A stretch of 64,000 nucleotides of DNA, taken from positions 24,593 to 88,592 of the forward strand of contig JAFTIA010000104.1 of NCBI GenBank assembly GCA_017457105.1, in the 5' to 3' direction. Below, piece by piece: positions 54,195 to 62,415 of the stretch (the first letter of the stretch is position 1; every line of letters starts with the position of its first letter). A program made the position numbers and the translations under genes. The notes under the pieces were generated by a model, which saw only the letters and a list, made by a program, of their open reading frames with translations, did not search any database and had not been told where the DNA came from. Source of the DNA: Lentisphaeria bacterium (GTDB lineage Bacteria; Verrucomicrobiota; Lentisphaeria; Victivallales; Victivallaceae).

Positions 54195-54947
54195 GTGAAT
54201 CTTGCCAGAGCGCAGCAGACATTGCTGCGCAGTCTTTATACCCGTCACGGCCGGAAAAAATCCGGCCTGTGTGTAGCCGAAGGCATCCGGTCGGTGGGCG
54301 AATTATGCGCCGCCATTCCGGATGCCGTTGAATTTTTTGTGTGTCTTCCCGGTGTGCGCCCCCCCGTGGACTGCGCTCCTGTGTACGAAGTTTCCGAGTC
54401 TGTATTTTCCTCTTTGTCCGCTACGGTCAATGGGCAGGGGCTTCTGGCAGTGGCACGCATCCCAGCTCCGGCAGACAACAGTATCGTGCCAATGGATCCC
54501 TATTTACTGGCATTGGACCGGGTGGGGGATCCGGGGAATTTCGGGACGATCTGCCGCACGGCCAAGGCATCCGGCCTGCAGGAACTCTGGCTTACAACCG
54601 GGTCGGTGGATCCTTACGGGGATAAGGCACTCCGGGCGGGGTTGGGCTCCCAGTTTTCCATGCGGATCCGTTTTTTTGCCGATTTGCAGAGCCTTGCAGA
54701 GGCCGCCAATGCTTTCGGATACGGGCCGGTTTGGCTCACGGATCCTCATCAGGGGGAAAATTTGTATCATGTGGAGGATCTGTACCGGAAAAGTGTTCTG
54801 GTGATCGGCAGTGAGGGCGCAGGTGTGGGCGAGTTGGCAGGTGCGAGCCGTGTGACCATTCCCATGCCCGGCAACTTTGAATCATTGAATGCGGCGCAGG
54901 CGGCCACTATTTTTCTCTTTGAAGCTGTTCGCCGTCAATTTTCATAA
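54195..54947 (+). CDS. SpoU/TrmH-family RNA 2'-O-methyltransferase
   Basis: 250 residues from GTG 54195, selected because GGAG stands 9 bases before it; GTG 54180, which would overlap the TPR gene, is the alternative. The N-terminal part (KKSGLCVAEGIRSVGEL) is a substrate-binding domain like RlmB/TrmH. The SPOUT core shows LDRVGDPGNFGTICRTA, VIGSEGAGV and IPMPGNFESLNAAQAA, the knot that binds S-adenosylmethionine. It methylates rRNA or tRNA; target unknown. Confidence 0.88.
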   Translation: MNLARAQQTLLRSLYTRHGRKKSGLCVAEGIRSVGELCAAIPDAVEFFVCLPGVRPPVDCAPVYEVSESVFSSLSATVNGQGLLAVARIPAPADNSIVPMDPYLLALDRVGDPGNFGTICRTAKASGLQELWLTTGSVDPYGDKALRAGLGSQFSMRIRFFADLQSLAEAANAFGYGPVWLTDPHQGENLYHVEDLYRKSVLVIGSEGAGVGELAGASRVTIPMPGNFESLNAAQAATIFLFEAVRRQFS

Positions 54948-54957
54948 GCGTGAATAT

Positions 54958-55593
54958 ATGATGAAAAGGAAAATTCTTATTACAGCCGGTCCGACCCGGG
55001 AAAAATGGGATGCGGTGCGTTTCCTTTCCAACCGCTCCACCGGGAAAATGGGCTATGCGCTGGCGGAAGCCGCCCGGGATGCGGGGTACGATGTCACGCT
55101 GGTTTCCGGGCCGGTCGATCTTGCGCCGGTGGAGGGGGTCACCATGGTGAAGATCGAAAGTGCCGCCGAAATGGCGGAGGCCGTAAAGTCCCGGTCGCCG
55201 GAAATGGATGTGGTGATCATGGCGGCGGCTGTGGCAGATTACCGTCCTGTACATATCCATCAGGGAAAAATGAAAAAACTTCCGGGAAATCTCACGCTGG
55301 AATTGGAACGGACGGAGGATATTCTTGCCTCTCTGGGGCAGATGAAACCGGAAGGGCAAATCCTGGTGGGGTTTGCCGCAGAAACGGATGATCTGCTTCT
55401 CAATGCCGCCGGGAAACTGCAGCGGAAAAATCTGGATTGGATCATCGCCAACGATGTCAGCAAGCCGGATCGCGGGTTTGGCACAGCCACCAACGCCGTC
55501 ACCATGCTGGGGAAAGATGGCCGGAACATCGATGTCCCGCTGGCATCCAAAGCCGTGATAGCCGCTACGATTCTTGAAACGATTCTTGCCTGA
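54958..55593 (+). CDS. coaB: Phosphopantothenoylcysteine synthetase (CoaB, stand-alone)
   Basis: 211 residues. KILITAGPTREKWDAVRFLSN-type start (RFLSNRSTGKMG), VSGPVDL near 45, MAAAVADYRP near 90 and VGFAAETDD near 140 are CoaB features. In most bacteria CoaB is the second half of CoaBC; the CoaC decarboxylase half is missing here. It couples cysteine to 4'-phosphopantothenate in coenzyme A synthesis. Either of two adjacent ATGs (54958, 54961) may start it. Confidence 0.9.
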   Translation: MMKRKILITAGPTREKWDAVRFLSNRSTGKMGYALAEAARDAGYDVTLVSGPVDLAPVEGVTMVKIESAAEMAEAVKSRSPEMDVVIMAAAVADYRPVHIHQGKMKKLPGNLTLELERTEDILASLGQMKPEGQILVGFAAETDDLLLNAAGKLQRKNLDWIIANDVSKPDRGFGTATNAVTMLGKDGRNIDVPLASKAVIAATILETILA

Positions 55594-55708
55594 CCCCGGT
55601 TGCCGGATGTTTTTTTACATTCTTCCGTCCCTGGATGATCCGCGGGGCATAGCCGTCTGTATAGCAAGTGCGGTCTTGTTCCGGCCTGTACTTTGCAGAG
55701 ATCCAGAC

Positions 55709-55736
55709 TTGAAAAAAAAGAATTCGGGATTAAAGT
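55709..55736 (+). promoter_or_regulatory. Promoter before the coiled-coil gene and ribosomal cluster (TTGAAA-N16-TAAAGT type)
   Basis: TTGAAA (55709-55714), 16-base spacer, TAAAGT (55731-55736). It is 31 bases before ATG 55767, and no other promoter was noticed before rplV, so it may drive the ribosomal operon. Confidence 0.55.
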
Positions 55737-55766
55737 AAGTGTTTCATGTATAAAAGCGGAGACAGG

Positions 55767-56633
55767 ATGAAAAAAATTCAAAAATTTTTTAAAATGGACT
55801 GGAAAATTCTGCTGACTGCATGTATATTATTGGACCGATTTATGTTCGGAGGCGTGTGTGCATTCGGGCATAACGGGGAGTTTGACGATCAGGAAATGGC
55901 CGGGATCGTAGTGCGTGTGAAGCCGGAAGATGCGAAACGGCAAGCACTTGCAGGAGATCTCCGGCGCCAGTTGGATGAAGCAAAACTCGCTTCGGCAAGA
56001 CTGGAGGCGGAGAACCGTGCATTACGGGCTTCGGCAGACCGCAGTCGTCATGAGTTGATTGAGTTAACAAAGATGTATCAAGTGCAGAATGGGCAGTATC
56101 GCCGGCTCCAGCTGGTTCTGTCCGGCGCGTTGGCAAGCGGAAAAGTGCGAAGCGCCGGGGAACGGGAAGAACAGCTGTTGAAAGCTTTATCCGATACAGC
56201 CATGAACGGCGGAACGCTTGCCATGAAAACCGTTCAATTCTGCGAACAGATGGAGAATGAGCTTCGGCGTTTGCCGGTCGGGAAGGTCCGGCAGGCGGAA
56301 CTTCAGCTGGTGCTGGAGGATTTGAAGCGCAATTCCCGTCAGTTCATCGGTCAGACATCTCCGGGGGATGATCAGAACCGGCTGGAAAAATGCCGGATCC
56401 TGGCAGTAAACCGGGAGTTGTCGATCGTTATCCTGCCAGTGGGGGCGGTCCATGGTGCGTTTTATGGGCTGAATTACCACGTTGGGAAGGGCCAAGCCGA
56501 GTTGCGAGTGGTCGGGATACGGCCGTTTGTCGCGGCAGCTCGGGTTGTATCCGGCAGGATTGAAGACCTGTCTCCGGGAATGGAGGCCGCGGCAACCAAA
56601 CAACAAGCGGTGGAAAAATTCCGCCAGAAGTAA
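55767..56633 (+). CDS. Hypothetical exported coiled-coil protein upstream of rplV
   Basis: 288 residues from ATG 55767, chosen because GGAG lies 5 bases upstream; an ATG 7 codons earlier is possible. A basic start and a hydrophobic stretch (about 13-34, WKILLTACILLDRFMFGGVCAF in part) suggest a signal or anchor. A heptad-rich coiled coil (about 60-110) and a beta-rich end (AVNRELSIVILPVGAVHG ... LRVVGIRPFVAAARVV) follow; such ends are found in several envelope proteins of Verrucomicrobia/Lentisphaerae as I recall. It is 14 bases before rplV. No function assigned. Confidence 0.5.
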   Translation: MKKIQKFFKMDWKILLTACILLDRFMFGGVCAFGHNGEFDDQEMAGIVVRVKPEDAKRQALAGDLRRQLDEAKLASARLEAENRALRASADRSRHELIELTKMYQVQNGQYRRLQLVLSGALASGKVRSAGEREEQLLKALSDTAMNGGTLAMKTVQFCEQMENELRRLPVGKVRQAELQLVLEDLKRNSRQFIGQTSPGDDQNRLEKCRILAVNRELSIVILPVGAVHGAFYGLNYHVGKGQAELRVVGIRPFVAAARVVSGRIEDLSPGMEAAATKQQAVEKFRQK

Positions 56634-56647
56634 GAGAGAACCGGATT

Positions 56648-56989
56648 ATGGAAGTTAAAGTTAGAGCTTTGACGAAGAATGTGCGGATATCTCCGGAAAA
56701 GGCGCGTCAGGTGTCGCGTCTGATCCAGGGCAAGTCCGTGCAGGAAGCCCTGGCGATCGTCGAGTTGAGCCCCCGGAAGGCCGCCCGTCTCATCGGTGAG
56801 ACGTTGCGTTCTGCGGTGGCCAATGCAGAGAACAACATGAGTTTGAACCGTCAGGATTTGAGCGTTCATGCTGCTCTGGTCAGCCCCGGGCCGATCATGA
56901 AGCGTTTCCGTCCGAAAGCACGCGGATCTGCGGGCCGGATTCGGAAACGGACCAGTCATCTGGAAATCGTTTTGACGAACAACCAATAA
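56648..56989 (+). CDS. rplV: 50S ribosomal protein L22
   Basis: 113 residues, normal size. [20 protein letters not shown] and the C-terminal loop [18 protein letters not shown], which lines the exit tunnel, identify it. It is the first ribosomal gene of this cluster; the genes that usually come before it (rpsJ, rplC, rplD, rplW, rplB, rpsS) are not here. Confidence 0.97.
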   Translation: MEVKVRALTKNVRISPEKARQVSRLIQGKSVQEALAIVELSPRKAARLIGETLRSAVANAENNMSLNRQDLSVHAALVSPGPIMKRFRPKARGSAGRIRKRTSHLEIVLTNNQ

Positions 56990-57000
56990 GGGACAGTATC

Positions 57001-57735
57001 GTGGGACAGAAAGTTAATCCTATCGGATTGAGAACCGCGCTGACCAAGGATTGGGAATCCCGTTGGTTTGCCAACAAAGCGCAGTTCGGTGAATGGCTCC
57101 ATGAAGACTTGCGGATCCGCAAGTTCATCAAGGAAGAATACAAAATCAATGGCAAGGAAAAAGGTAAGACGGAATTGGCCGGCAACGCTGCCGCCATCGC
57201 GCGCATTGTGATCGAACGTTTTGCCAGTCGTGTCCGCGTCATTATCTACTCTGCCCGCCGCGGCGTCCTGATGGGGCGCAAAGGTGAGGAAGTCGACGCT
57301 CTGCGTCAGGCTATTGCCAAGTTGCAGCCGGGTAAGGAAGTGCTGCTCGAAGTGGTGGAGATCCGTCACTCCGAAGTGAATGCACAGCTGGTTGCGGAAA
57401 GTATTGCTCAGCAGTTGGAACGCCGCATCGGTTTCCGCCGTGCGATGAAGCGTGCCATCCAGCAGGCCATGGATTTGGGCGTGGATGGTATCAAGATCAA
57501 CTGCGCAGGCCGTCTCGGCGGTGCCGAACTGGCCCGTGAAGAGCAGTACATGGAAGGCCGGGTGCCGCTGCACACGCTGAAGGCGCGCATCGACTACGGT
57601 TTTACCGAAGCGGAAACGACGTCCGGAAAGATCGGCGTCAAGGTATGGATTTGCCACAAAGAGGGTATGGAGGATCAAGATTATGCCGCTAATGCCAAAA
57701 AGAGTAAAGTACAGAAAGGTACAGCGCGGAAGTAA
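57001..57735 (+). CDS. rpsC: 30S ribosomal protein S3
   Basis: 244 residues from a GTG at 57001 ([11 protein letters not shown]). KH RNA-binding domain near 60-110 ([16 protein letters not shown]) and the ARxGG-type C-terminal domain are standard. Residues after about 225 ([19 protein letters not shown]) form an extra tail whose codons overlap the beginning of rplP by 53 bases. Confidence 0.97.
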   Translation: MGQKVNPIGLRTALTKDWESRWFANKAQFGEWLHEDLRIRKFIKEEYKINGKEKGKTELAGNAAAIARIVIERFASRVRVIIYSARRGVLMGRKGEEVDALRQAIAKLQPGKEVLLEVVEIRHSEVNAQLVAESIAQQLERRIGFRRAMKRAIQQAMDLGVDGIKINCAGRLGGAELAREEQYMEGRVPLHTLKARIDYGFTEAETTSGKIGVKVWICHKEGMEDQDYAANAKKSKVQKGTARK

Positions 57736-58096
57736 CGCTGGTCTTGCCACCAGCAATAACAAGCTGGATTTCGGCGACTTTGCGCTCCAGACGCTGACCC
57801 GCGGTTTTGTTTCCAATAATCAGATTGAAGCAGCTCGTGTGGCGATCACCCGTCACCTGAAGCGCCGCGGTAAAGTGTGGATCCGGCTGTTCCCCTACCG
57901 TTCGTTCACCAAGAAACCCTTGGAAGTCCGTATGGGTAAGGGAAAGGGTAACGTTGAAGGCTGGAACGCGCCGGTGAAACCGGGCCGTATCCTGTTTGAA
58001 GTGTCCGGCTGCAGCGAAGCTGTGGCCCGCGAAGCGATGAGCCGTGCGGCGAACAAGCTCTGCTTGCGTTGCAAGTTTTTGTCTCGCGAAGGGTAA
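57683..58096 (+). CDS. rplP: 50S ribosomal protein L16
   Basis: 137 residues. It starts [16 protein letters not shown], as L16 does (an ATG three codons in, MPKR, is the alternative). [16 protein letters not shown] and [12 protein letters not shown] elements confirm it. The start lies within rpsC, in another frame, so the rpsC tail and L16 head are read from the same 53 bases. Confidence 0.97.
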   Translation: MPLMPKRVKYRKVQRGSNAGLATSNNKLDFGDFALQTLTRGFVSNNQIEAARVAITRHLKRRGKVWIRLFPYRSFTKKPLEVRMGKGKGNVEGWNAPVKPGRILFEVSGCSEAVAREAMSRAANKLCLRCKFLSREG

Positions 58097-58105
58097 GGTG
58101 CCGAT

Positions 58106-58312
58106 ATGAAGAGCAAGGAAATTCGTGAACTGACCGACGCGGAACTGGTCAGCCGGATCGGCGAACTCCGCCGGGAGAAGTTGAATCTGAAGATCCAGCT
58201 GCGCACTGGTCAGCTTGAAAAGACCGCGCGCTGCCGGACGGTCCGCCGCGATATCGCCCGTCTGCTCCAGGAGCAGGGTGTTCGCGCAGCCAAAGCAGAA
58301 GAGGTGAAATAA
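58106..58312 (+). CDS. rpmC: 50S ribosomal protein L29
   Basis: 68 residues: [18 protein letters not shown] start, and [13 protein letters not shown] with a basic second helix, as expected. It ends one base into the rpsQ start (TAATG). Confidence 0.96.
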   Translation: MKSKEIRELTDAELVSRIGELRREKLNLKIQLRTGQLEKTARCRTVRRDIARLLQEQGVRAAKAEEVK

Positions 58313-58587
58313 TGAGCGAAGCAACTGTTCAGACCCGTGGGTACCGCAAGGAGCGGATCGGCGTGGTGGTCAGTGACGTTCAGGATAAGACCATTGTGGT
58401 GAAGGTCGACCGCCGGACTCAGCATCCGATGTACAAGAAAGTCGTCAAGGTGCGCCGGAAGTTTACCGCCCACGATGAAAAGAACGAAGCCAAGGTCGGC
58501 GATACCGTGCGTATTGCTGAAACCCGTCCGCTGAGCAAAAACAAGTGCTGGCGGCTGATCGAAATCATCAGCCGTTCTGCGGAATAA
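58312..58587 (+). CDS. rpsQ: 30S ribosomal protein S17
   Basis: 91 residues. [33 protein letters not shown] and [16 protein letters not shown] match S17 closely. Start shares a base with the rpmC stop. Confidence 0.97.
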   Translation: MSEATVQTRGYRKERIGVVVSDVQDKTIVVKVDRRTQHPMYKKVVKVRRKFTAHDEKNEAKVGDTVRIAETRPLSKNKCWRLIEIISRSAE

Positions 58588-58605
58588 AACGCCGGGAGAC
58601 AAAAA

Positions 58606-58971
58606 ATGATTCAGATGCAAACTGTTCTCGACGTTGCCGACAATTCCGGCGCCCGCGCCCTCCGTGTGATCACGGTTCTGGGGCAGGCCCGTACCATTGC
58701 CGGTGTGGGTGATATTGTGACCGCCGCTGTGATCGAAGCGATCCCGGACGGGACCGTGAAGAAGAAGCAGGTCGTCCGTGCTGTTGTGGTCCGTACGAAG
58801 GCCAAGATCCGTCGCGCAGACGGTTCCTACCTGAGTTTTGACAACAACGCCGGCGTGGTCATCGACAAAGAAAACAACCCGGTGGGTACCCGTATCTTCG
58901 GACCGGTTGCCCGTGAACTGCGTGACAGAAACTTCATGAAGATCGTTTCTCTTGCGCCGGAGGTGTTGTGA
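58606..58971 (+). CDS. rplN: 50S ribosomal protein L14
   Basis: 121 residues, standard length. [17 protein letters not shown] start and [16 protein letters not shown] near the end are diagnostic. GGGAGA precedes the ATG. Confidence 0.98.
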   Translation: MIQMQTVLDVADNSGARALRVITVLGQARTIAGVGDIVTAAVIEAIPDGTVKKKQVVRAVVVRTKAKIRRADGSYLSFDNNAGVVIDKENNPVGTRIFGPVARELRDRNFMKIVSLAPEVL

Positions 58972-59243
58972 TGAAGCGTTATCATGTGAAAAAAGGCTCC
59001 AAAGTCTTCGTGAATTCCGGCAAGTGGAAGGGCGAAGTCGCCACCATCAAGGCGATCCTGACCGACAAGGATCGGGTCGTTCTTGAGTTTGCTGACGCCA
59101 AAGACCGCAAGATCGGTCGCCGTACGCTGAAGCGCAGCCAGGCCAATCCGAATGGCGGCATGGTGGAGCGTTCTGTGTCGGTTCACGTTTCTAACGTCGC
59201 TCTGTTCGATGAGAGCAAAGCGGACAAAAAAGCGGAGAAGTGA
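58971..59243 (+). CDS. rplX: 50S ribosomal protein L24
   Basis: 90 residues from ATG 58971, which shares a base with the rplN stop (TGATG). The start is [14 protein letters not shown] with a KOW-like motif (SGKWKGEVATI); GTG 58968 is a less likely alternative. Confidence 0.95.
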   Translation: MKRYHVKKGSKVFVNSGKWKGEVATIKAILTDKDRVVLEFADAKDRKIGRRTLKRSQANPNGGMVERSVSVHVSNVALFDESKADKKAEK

Positions 59244-59246
59244 TCT

Positions 59247-59798
59247 ATGCCCGACATGATGCAGAAATATAAGCAGGAAGTGCGTCCGGCGCTGCAGGCC
59301 AAACTGGGCTGCAAGAACGTCATGCAGATTCCGAAGCTTGAAAAGATTGTCATTTCCACCGGTATGAAAGCCGGGGTGGAACGGGATACGTTTGCCGAGG
59401 CTCAGAAGCAGATCGGTCTCATTACCGGTCAGCAGCCCGTCATCACCAAAGCCCGCAAGAACGTCGCGAACTTCAAACTCCGCGTCGGCATGCAGATCGG
59501 TGTGATGGTGACCCTGCGCGGTTCCCGTATGTATGAATTCCTGGACCGTTTTGTCCACAACGCCATGCCCCGCGTCCGCGACTTCCGCGGTATTTCGCCG
59601 AAGGGCTTTGACGGTGCCGGTAACTACAACGTCGGCATTCCGGACATTGCAGTCTTTGCGGAAATCGACCAGGATAAGCTGAAATATCCGCTGGGGATGA
59701 ATATCACCATGGTGACGACTGCCACCAATGATGCGGATGCTTTTGAGCTCCTGAAGATGCTGGAGATCCCCTTTGCGGATCAGGGAAAGAAGGAATAA
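59247..59798 (+). CDS. rplE: 50S ribosomal protein L5
   Basis: 183 residues. QIPKLEKIVISTG, TGQQPVITKARK and RDFRGISPKGFDGAGNY are L5 signatures; it contacts 5S rRNA. Confidence 0.98.
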   Translation: MPDMMQKYKQEVRPALQAKLGCKNVMQIPKLEKIVISTGMKAGVERDTFAEAQKQIGLITGQQPVITKARKNVANFKLRVGMQIGVMVTLRGSRMYEFLDRFVHNAMPRVRDFRGISPKGFDGAGNYNVGIPDIAVFAEIDQDKLKYPLGMNITMVTTATNDADAFELLKMLEIPFADQGKKE

Positions 59799-59804
59799 GA
59801 CAAA

Positions 59805-59990
59805 ATGGCAAAAACCAGTTTGATTGCGAAATCCATTCGCGGCAGCAAGTTCAAAGTGCGGAATTATACCCGTTGCAAGGCTTGCGGTCGTCCCCGCGCC
59901 TATATCGGCAAGTTCCAGCTCTGCCGTATCTGTTTCCGGGAATTGGCCTCCAAAGGTCAGATCCCGGGTGTGACCAAGGCCAGCTGGTAA
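59805..59990 (+). CDS. rpsN: 30S ribosomal protein S14, zinc-binding type
   Basis: 61 residues, the short S14 form with four cysteines, Cys24, Cys27, Cys40 and Cys43 (CKAC, CRIC), that bind zinc. The end IPGVTKASW is typical. It belongs to the C+ class used by many Gram-positive and some other bacteria. Confidence 0.97.
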   Translation: MAKTSLIAKSIRGSKFKVRNYTRCKACGRPRAYIGKFQLCRICFRELASKGQIPGVTKASW

Positions 59991-60011
59991 GCGAAAGGGG
60001 AGGTATAAATC

Positions 60012-60407
60012 ATGAGTATGCAAGATCCGATCGCCGATATGCTCACCCGCATCCGTAACGCCGGTACTGCCGGTCTGGAAGTGGTGTCCATGCCGGGGTC
60101 CAAGGAAAAGGCCGCCATCGCTGAAGTGCTGAAGCAGGAAGGCTACATTGCCTCTGCTGAACTGAAGGTCGAAGGCGTGAAGAGTACGCTCGTTATTGAG
60201 CTGAAGTATTTTGAGGGCAAGCCGGTGATCGAAGGTCTCCGGCGCATCAGCAAGCCCAGCTGCCGTGTCCATTGCGGCGTCCGTGATATTCCGCGGGTGC
60301 GTAACGGTCTTGGCACAGTGGTGCTGAGCACGCCGCACGGGATCATCAGCGGCAAGCAGGCTGCTGCACAGAACGTCGGCGGCGAAATCCTCTGCTATGT
60401 CTGGTAA
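60012..60407 (+). CDS. rpsH: 30S ribosomal protein S8
   Basis: 131 residues. MQDPIADMLTRIRNA start and the end VLSTPHGIISGKQAA are characteristic. GGGGAGG stands before the ATG. Confidence 0.97.
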   Translation: MSMQDPIADMLTRIRNAGTAGLEVVSMPGSKEKAAIAEVLKQEGYIASAELKVEGVKSTLVIELKYFEGKPVIEGLRRISKPSCRVHCGVRDIPRVRNGLGTVVLSTPHGIISGKQAAAQNVGGEILCYVW

Positions 60408-60429
60408 AAGAGCGAAGGGATGACAGAAA

Positions 60430-60963
60430 ATGTCTCGAATTGGTAAAAAATTGATTGCCATCCCCAATGGCGTGAAGGTTGCCATCAACGGCACCGACGT
60501 GCAGGTGGAAGGCAAAGCGAAGCTTTCGATGACGCTTCCTCCGCTCACTGCTGCGGAGGTCAAGGACGGTCAGATTTCTGTGAGCCGTTTGGATGACAGC
60601 CGTCAGTCCAACGCCATGCAGGGGTTGGCCCGGAGCCTGATCAACAACATGATCATCGGTGTCACGGAAGGTTTCAAGAAGGAACTGACCATCGTCGGTG
60701 TTGGTTACAAGGCTGCTGTGAGCGGTCAGAAGCTGACGCTGAACCTGGGTTTCTCCCACCCGATCATCTTTGAAGCTCCGGAAGGGGTCAAAGTGACGGT
60801 CGCTGATGGCGGGAAATTGATCATCGAAGGTGCGGATAAGCAGAAAGTCGGTCAGGCTGCGGCCACGATCCGTCGTTTCCGTCCGCCCGAACCCTACAAG
60901 GGCAAGGGTATCCGTTATGTCGATGAAAAGGTCATTCTCAAGGAAGGCAAATCCGCCGGTTAA
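60430..60963 (+). CDS. rplF: 50S ribosomal protein L6
   Basis: 177 residues: SRIGKKLIAIPNGV start, VGVGYKAAVSG in the middle, EPYKGKGIRYVDE near the end. Confidence 0.97.
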   Translation: MSRIGKKLIAIPNGVKVAINGTDVQVEGKAKLSMTLPPLTAAEVKDGQISVSRLDDSRQSNAMQGLARSLINNMIIGVTEGFKKELTIVGVGYKAAVSGQKLTLNLGFSHPIIFEAPEGVKVTVADGGKLIIEGADKQKVGQAAATIRRFRPPEPYKGKGIRYVDEKVILKEGKSAG

Positions 60964-60981
60964 TCGCGGGAAGGATGAAAG

Positions 60982-61350
60982 ATGTCTGCAACTAATAAAG
61001 AATTACGTACCCGTCGTCATGCGCGGATCCGCAAGAAGGTCTCCGGCACGGAGTCCCGTCCGCGTTTCTGCGTCAGCATCACGGCGAACAATATCTATTG
61101 CCAGTTCATCAATGATGAGCCGGAGACTGGCTGCCTGACTCTGGCGGCGGTTTCGACGCTTGACGCGAAGTTCAAGGCGGAGAACGGCAAACCGAACATG
61201 GCCGGTGCTGCATTGCTCGGCAAGCTCGCGGCGGAAGTCGCCAAGGGCAAGGGCATCTCCGAGGTGGTGTTCGACCGTTCCGGTTATCGCTATCATGGCC
61301 GGATCAAGGCAATTGCCGAAGCCGCCCGTGAAAACGGACTGAAATTTTAA
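60982..61350 (+). CDS. rplR: 50S ribosomal protein L18
   Basis: 122 residues. [15 protein letters not shown] start and [20 protein letters not shown] end are typical; it binds 5S rRNA with L5. AAGGATGAAAG precedes the ATG. Confidence 0.97.
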   Translation: MSATNKELRTRRHARIRKKVSGTESRPRFCVSITANNIYCQFINDEPETGCLTLAAVSTLDAKFKAENGKPNMAGAALLGKLAAEVAKGKGISEVVFDRSGYRYHGRIKAIAEAARENGLKF

Positions 61351-61361
61351 GGGGCACCATC

Positions 61362-61883
61362 ATGGCTAAACGTGAAAATTTCAAGAACGAAGAAGCACTC
61401 GGCGAAGAGATGGGTGAATCCGTCATCTGCGTCAATCGCAGTGCGAAGGTCGTCAAGGGCGGTAAGAACTTCAGTTTCGGCGCCCTGGTGGTCGTCGGGA
61501 ACCGTGCCGGTCGTATCGGCTATGGTTACGGCAAAGCCAACGAAGTCTCTGATGCTATCCGCAAGGGCGGCGAAGCTGCCCGCCGGAATATGTTTGATGT
61601 TCCGATGAACGGTCAGACTCTGCCTCACGAGATCCTCGTGAAGTACTGCGGGGCGAAAGTCCTGCTGAAGCCTGCCAGTGCCGGTACCGGTTTGATCGCC
61701 GGTGGTGCTGTCCGTGCGATCCTGGAACTTGCCGGGGTCCAGGACGTGCTGGCCAAGAGCCTCGGTTCTGCCAACGCTGCCAACATGGCGAAAGCCACGT
61801 TCAAGGCGATTGCTGAACTGCGCACCCGTCAGGCTGTGATGATCCGTCGCGGCAAAACTGCGGATGCAGAAGCTGCCAACTGA
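61362..61883 (+). CDS. rpsE: 30S ribosomal protein S5
   Basis: 173 residues with the double-stranded-RNA-like fold marks [15 protein letters not shown] and [17 protein letters not shown], and [18 protein letters not shown]. rpmD (L30), which usually follows, is absent: rplO starts 16 bases on. Confidence 0.97.
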   Translation: MAKRENFKNEEALGEEMGESVICVNRSAKVVKGGKNFSFGALVVVGNRAGRIGYGYGKANEVSDAIRKGGEAARRNMFDVPMNGQTLPHEILVKYCGAKVLLKPASAGTGLIAGGAVRAILELAGVQDVLAKSLGSANAANMAKATFKAIAELRTRQAVMIRRGKTADAEAAN

Positions 61884-61899
61884 GGAAAGGGAATAGATC

Positions 61900-62349
61900 A
61901 TGATCAATTTGCATGAAATGAGTCCGAATCCGGGTTCCCGCAAACGCCGCAAACGCGTCGGCCGCGGTGACAGCTCCGGCATGGGTAAGACCTGCTGCCG
62001 GGGTGAAAAGGGGCAGAAGTCCCGTACCGGTGCCAAGATCCGTCCCTTCTTTGAAGGCGGTCAGATCCCGTTGTTCCGTCGGTTGCCGAAGCGTGGTTTC
62101 AACCACCCGCAGCATATGGAATATGAGCTGGTGAACTTGACCATCATCAACGAGCATTTCGAAGCCGGTGAAACGGTGGACGAAAGCACGTTGCGGGCCA
62201 AGAACCTGCTGGCCAAGTCGCTCCGTCCGATCAAGGTGCTCGCCAATGGCGAAATCACCAAGGCTGTGACGGTGCGCGCAGCGAAATTCTCCGCTGCTGC
62301 TGTCGCTAAAATCGAAGCAGCCGGCGGTAAGACTGAAATCGCTGAATAA
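61900..62349 (+). CDS. rplO: 50S ribosomal protein L15
   Basis: 149 residues. The Gly/Arg-rich start (RKRRKRVGRGDSSGMGKT), GQIPLFRRLPKRGF and VRAAKFSAAAVAKIEAAGG identify it. A long hairpin separates it from secY. Confidence 0.97.
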   Translation: MINLHEMSPNPGSRKRRKRVGRGDSSGMGKTCCRGEKGQKSRTGAKIRPFFEGGQIPLFRRLPKRGFNHPQHMEYELVNLTIINEHFEAGETVDESTLRAKNLLAKSLRPIKVLANGEITKAVTVRAAKFSAAAVAKIEAAGGKTEIAE

Positions 62350-62358
62350 GTAAAACAG

Positions 62359-62398
62359 GAAGTTTCCGGCCGGGATCATCCCCGGCCGGGACTTCTTT
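62359..62398 (+). terminator. Hairpin between rplO and secY (terminator-like or attenuator)
   Basis: Arms GAAGT..CCGGCCGGG and CCCGGCCGG.ACTTC (loop ATCATC or similar) are followed by only three T. It sits 9 bases after rplO and 18 before the secY ATG, so it may hold down secY expression rather than stop it. Confidence 0.5.
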
Positions 62399-62415
62399 AA
62401 CCATTGGATGACGAT

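Noticed and set aside
55594..55615. Weak CCGG-TTG-CCGG stem with a T run after coaB
   Set aside because: Only four base pairs; too weak to call a terminator with confidence.
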